DNA of 64,000 nt. Source: Biscogniauxia marginata. Lineage: Eukaryota > Ascomycota > Sordariomycetes > Xylariales > Xylariaceae. The notes beneath the pieces are model-generated. The model saw nothing but the letters and a program-made list of their open reading frames with translations, was not told where the DNA came from and made no database searches. Position numbers and translations under genes: made by a program. Location of the stretch: positions 248,001 through 312,000 of the forward strand of contig MU404090.1 in NCBI GenBank assembly GCA_022695795.1, in the 5' to 3' direction. This document shows positions 61,201-64,000 of this stretch, piece after piece; the first letter of the stretch is position 1, and every line of letters begins with the position of its first letter.

Positions 61201-61547
61201 GCCACCGAGGAAAGGTCGAGGAGCTGCTCAACAGCCTCTTGGGCGGTGTGCTTCAGGACAAAAAGGGTGAAGGTGAGTACAAGGACCAGGGCAGGGGTTG
61301 GAACAGCAGAGAGGAGGACATTTGCGGGTGGGACCGAAAGGAGCTCCTCAAGGGAGTGGTCATGATCCTGGGTAAGTTTGTCACCGACATGGTCCAACCA
61401 TAACAATCGAGAGATAACCGGGTGCTGATAAGAGTCTATCTAGGCAAATTCCGAGAGCTGCAACGGCTCACTGTACAATACGCACGGATCCTCGACCTCA
61501 CTCTCGAGGATGGCCTTGCGGACGACGCCATGGCTATCGAGGCATGA
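58205..61547 (+). CDS. HIR1: Histone transcription regulator Hir1 (HIRA-type histone chaperone)
   Basis: Exons 58205-58241, 58300-58374, 58432-61371 and 61444-61547 (introns of 58, 57 and 72 nt) give 1,051 residues, normal for fungal Hir1. The N-terminus MRIIKPSWLSHKGEQKDFEV, with VYSCHVSPDGKRLATAG and GGDGHVRVW across the joins, is diagnostic. Seven WD40 units form a propeller, including VRFSPNCRYLASGADDKIIC, LAWSHDGSILVSVGLDSKVV and FFATASDDRTIKIF. A charged linker (EKEKEKEKE) and B-domain-like region follow, then a C-terminal HIRA domain (LPRAIILVTGSKKFWAAACE). The last exon ends LDLTLEDGLADDAMAIEA. Hir1 acts with Hir2, Hir3 and Hpc2 in replication-independent H3-H4 deposition and histone-gene repression. 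Confidence 0.95.
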
Positions 61548-62576
61548 GGGGCGGGCATGGCGAACGAGAGGAGACAAGAGGAGTTGGACCAACATAGATA
61601 CCTACCTGTTACCCCGGGTAGTAGGTATGGGCAAAGGCGGAAGGCGTTGGGGTTTGGGGACCTGTGTATGGATTGGGGGTTTACCTAAGTATTTGATTCA
61701 TCAGGTTGGAGCACCAGACCATTCGCAGTGCTTCGTCTGTAGCTGACATAACCATTACTGTATTATAGCCTCCAATAGCAGGCGCCGGCGTAATGTCCAT
61801 GTGTAATGTTCTTCCTGGCAGCCCCGGGCTATGATTCAAGATTGCAACATGTGATTGGTGCAAGTGGTACCTTAAGTTCAGGCAAATGAAGGATGAGAAA
61901 AGGCTTGACCACCCGAGGGTACGTACCTTTTTAAGGGGTGGGTTCCATTGTCCCTTGGGTAGAGGCAGGTGTAAGTGCTTGTGTGTGTTTGTCCAGGGCA
62001 GGCACCTACCTAACGGTAACGTCACTGGACGGTGCAATGTCTCCCTGGTGAAGGTACTTAGGCTTTTCCTAAAATGTACATCCGGGTTTGCTTGTTGCTT
62101 ACAGTCTACAGCTCCGGGCAACCGTCGAGTTCTTCCCTTTACACGTCTCGACCTGCGCTGCACCCCGAAGCATCACGCTCGTTCCTATTTAACCACCACC
62201 CACCTTACTTACTCTGCATTACCTGGACATTTTATTTTTTAACACCCTCTTCTCTTCTACTTCTCCTGCACAGTCCTTGAACCAGACCAATCAATCCACT
62301 TTCGTTTTATTTATTCTTCCTCCTCTCCCTTTGATTCAACCGCGTATCAACACCAACAAGCAATCTTCAACTTGACAAAACCAGAAACAACCTGTCAGCG
62401 CACCTCACCGTCCTGGTTGCTACTTCAAGAATAAATCTCGAGTATCACGCGGGTCAGTGATTAACACCAACTCGAAACAGTAAGTTTATCAAACCGCCCA
62501 ATTCCGAGGCTGTAAATTTTTATTTTATTTTTATTTTCGAAAGCTAATGACCTTCCGTCAAGAGCTTCCTGTCACA
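61548..62576. other. Spacer and 5' leader of the GT15 gene
   Basis: About 1 kb without a supportable gene. A probable 5'-UTR intron lies at 62480-62543 (CA|GTAAGT ... GAAAG). The leader at 62170-62450 is C/T-rich, typical of well-expressed fungal genes. Confidence 0.45.
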
Positions 62577-64000
62577 ATGCCCGCCGTATATGCACGTCAC
62601 AATGCGGGCCCTGCTGGTGGGCAGGCTGCCCGAATCCCCCTCCGGCCAGCTGGTTCCAGAGGCCACACCCCATCCTGGTCGGCTTCGAGCAACGACGGCC
62701 TTGGTGTCAAGCCCATGAGCCTCCCATCCCGCGAGGACGATGTATCTCCCTTGGCAAGTACCCCTACCGCGTTGGTTGACCGGCCCCTCAGTGAGCAGCA
62801 AGGACCCAGCTGGGCATTGCTGGCACGTCGTATCCGGTAAGTACACTACCGTGCTGCCGGCAACTCCTTTATTAATGTTACTGCGCCGGGAAATAGACCA
62901 TACTCGATCCGCAAGCTCATTGTCTTCATGTGCCTGATCTTCGTCATCTTTGGCGGTGCTTGGATGATTCGCAAGGATTCGGCAAACCGTCTCTCTCCAG
63001 ACACTGCCACCATCGACATGTATCTGCCGCCTATTGCCCAGCTTCCGGCTTCCCCGGAGCAGCAGCCCAAGGTTGACCCGGTCGATTGGCTTCGCCACAA
63101 CACCATCCTCAATATCGACCAGGTGCCTGCCTCCTACCGTGAGTCTCTACGTGCAACCCGGCCTAGGGCTGCGTTCATCGCTCTGGTGCGCAACGCCGAG
63201 GTTGATGACATGGTCCACAGCATCTCTCAGCTCGAGGCTCGCTTCAATGGCCGGGAGACGCACCGTTACGACTGGGTATTCTTCAATGACGAAGAGTTCT
63301 CTGAGGAGTTCAAGGTAGCTGTGACTAATGTTGCTAGTTCGCGTTGTTTCTTTGAGATGATCCCTGAGAAGCATTGGAGGGTACCGCCGTGGATCGACGA
63401 GACTCGATTTGATGTCGGCCGTGAGTTCATGGGAAGCATCGGTGTCGGCAAGGCCTGGCTGCAAAGCTACCACCACATGTGCCGATGGAATGCAGGTCTC
63501 TTCGCCATGGAGAAGCGCCTCGCTGACTATGACTACTTCTGGCGTGTCGAGCCTGGGGTAAGTCAGCCTAATTGACATGTCTCCTTTCTGCCGGTGGCCA
63601 CCCTCTCCCTCAACTTCAAGTCAGAAGCGGCCATGCCATCATCCGTGGATCAAAATTGTTCTAACATGCACCAATACAGGTGGAATTCTCCTGCAACATC
63701 AACTACGACGTTTTCCGATTCATGCGAGATACCGACATGGCTTATGGCTTCAACATGGCAATCCTCGACGATGCACGATCCTTCCCCTCGCTGTGGGAAC
63801 GGACCAAGGTCTTCATAAAGCACCACAAGGAGATGTTAGCTGCTGATGCTGATCTCAATTGGCTAGTCCAAGACATAAAAGAGACAAAGGGTACTGGTCT
63901 CTCGTCCTTTGCATACGACGAAGAGGGGAATGTTGTTGACGGTATCGAGTACAACAACTGCCAGTTCTACTCCAATTTCGAGATTGGTTCTCTAGATTTC
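62577..64000 (+). CDS. GT15 (Kre2/Mnt1/Ktr) alpha-1,2-mannosyltransferase, 3' end cut by window
   Basis: Exons 62577-62836, 62897-63557 and 63680-64000+ (introns of 60 and 122 nt) give 414 visible residues. The ATG at 62577 (CACAATGC) is preferred; an in-frame ATG at 62547 would add ten residues. The protein is a type II Golgi enzyme: a tail of about 90 residues, an anchor (KLIVFMCLIFVIFGGAWMI), then the luminal catalytic domain. GT15 landmarks appear in order: AAFIALVRNAEVDDMVHSI, YDWVFFNDEEFSEEF, CFFEMIPEKHWRVPPWID, SYHHMCRWNAGLFAME, DYDYFWRVEPG|VEFSCNINYDVF (join at intron 2) and YNNCQFYSNFEIGSLDF. It transfers mannose from GDP-mannose onto O- and N-linked glycans of cell-wall proteins. 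Roughly the last tenth or more of the protein lies beyond the window. Confidence 0.93.

Noticed and set aside
62544..63098. 184-codon minus-strand frame
   Set aside because: Antisense shadow of the GT15 gene, crossing its first intron.

Overview
This window is nuclear DNA of a filamentous ascomycete (Pezizomycotina, most likely Sordariomycetes). The evidence is many short GT-AG introns (46-190 nt) with CTAAC/GCTAAT-like branch sites, fungal-only families (Hir1, Mak5, PalI-type, GT15, CAP59/CMT1, ankyrin NLR-like, meroterpenoid-type UbiA), and long AT-rich, stop-dense gene-poor blocks that look like RIP-mutated transposon remains. I assembled the gene models by eye from splice signals and family landmarks; no search was run.

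Left part (1-25 kb): accessory and gene-poor. It opens with the 5' part of a CMT1/CAP59-type mannosyltransferase running off the left edge (1-770, minus). A solitary UbiA-type prenyltransferase follows (6944-7942, plus) in AT-rich DNA. Then come a secreted GH18 chitinase (13366-14919, plus, 4 exons), a large MFS drug/polyamine-type transporter (15887-17830, minus) and a four-helix PalI/Sur7-type membrane protein (22320-23194, plus). The 3-7 kb between them hold no convincing gene, only repeat relics.

Middle (25-31 kb): a compact housekeeping block. A small membrane protein candidate (25062-25499, minus), the 60S-biogenesis DEAD-box helicase Mak5 (25978-28313, minus) and the tRNA anticodon-loop methyltransferase Trm7 (28599-29884, plus) are present; Mak5 and Trm7 share a 285-bp divergent promoter. 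A GNAT acetyltransferase (29925-30515, minus) converges on Trm7.

31-41 kb: a very large nine-exon NLR-like gene (32832-38976, plus). It has a hydrolase-like N-terminus without the nucleophile serine, a NACHT-like domain without a canonical P-loop, many ankyrin repeats and a C-terminal ZZ-type zinc finger on its own small exon. The assembled 1,830-codon frame is open apart from one in-frame TAG (35595-35597). The A of that TAG is the first loop base of a perfect 6-bp stem-loop. This is my strongest finding: a candidate for A-to-I recoding, or a freshly inactivated NLR.

Right part (40.9-64 kb): conserved genes with long UTR-like or low-complexity spacers. They are a 59-aa Cys-rich protein, MED7 (minus), a ZNF830-like C2H2 protein (plus), an F-box protein rebuilt across a 412-nt intron (minus), a 110-aa Cys-rich fungal protein (plus), a LAMTOR1/Ego1-type lysosomal lipoprotein (minus), a possible unrecognised three-exon gene, Hir1 (plus), and a GT15 (Kre2/Mnt1-type) mannosyltransferase cut by the right edge (plus). 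No rRNA, tRNA or CRISPR was found. Related ~150-bp transposon fragments occur at ~5.5 kb and ~39.6 kb, and a TACCTAGGTA-type palindromic motif recurs in spacers throughout.
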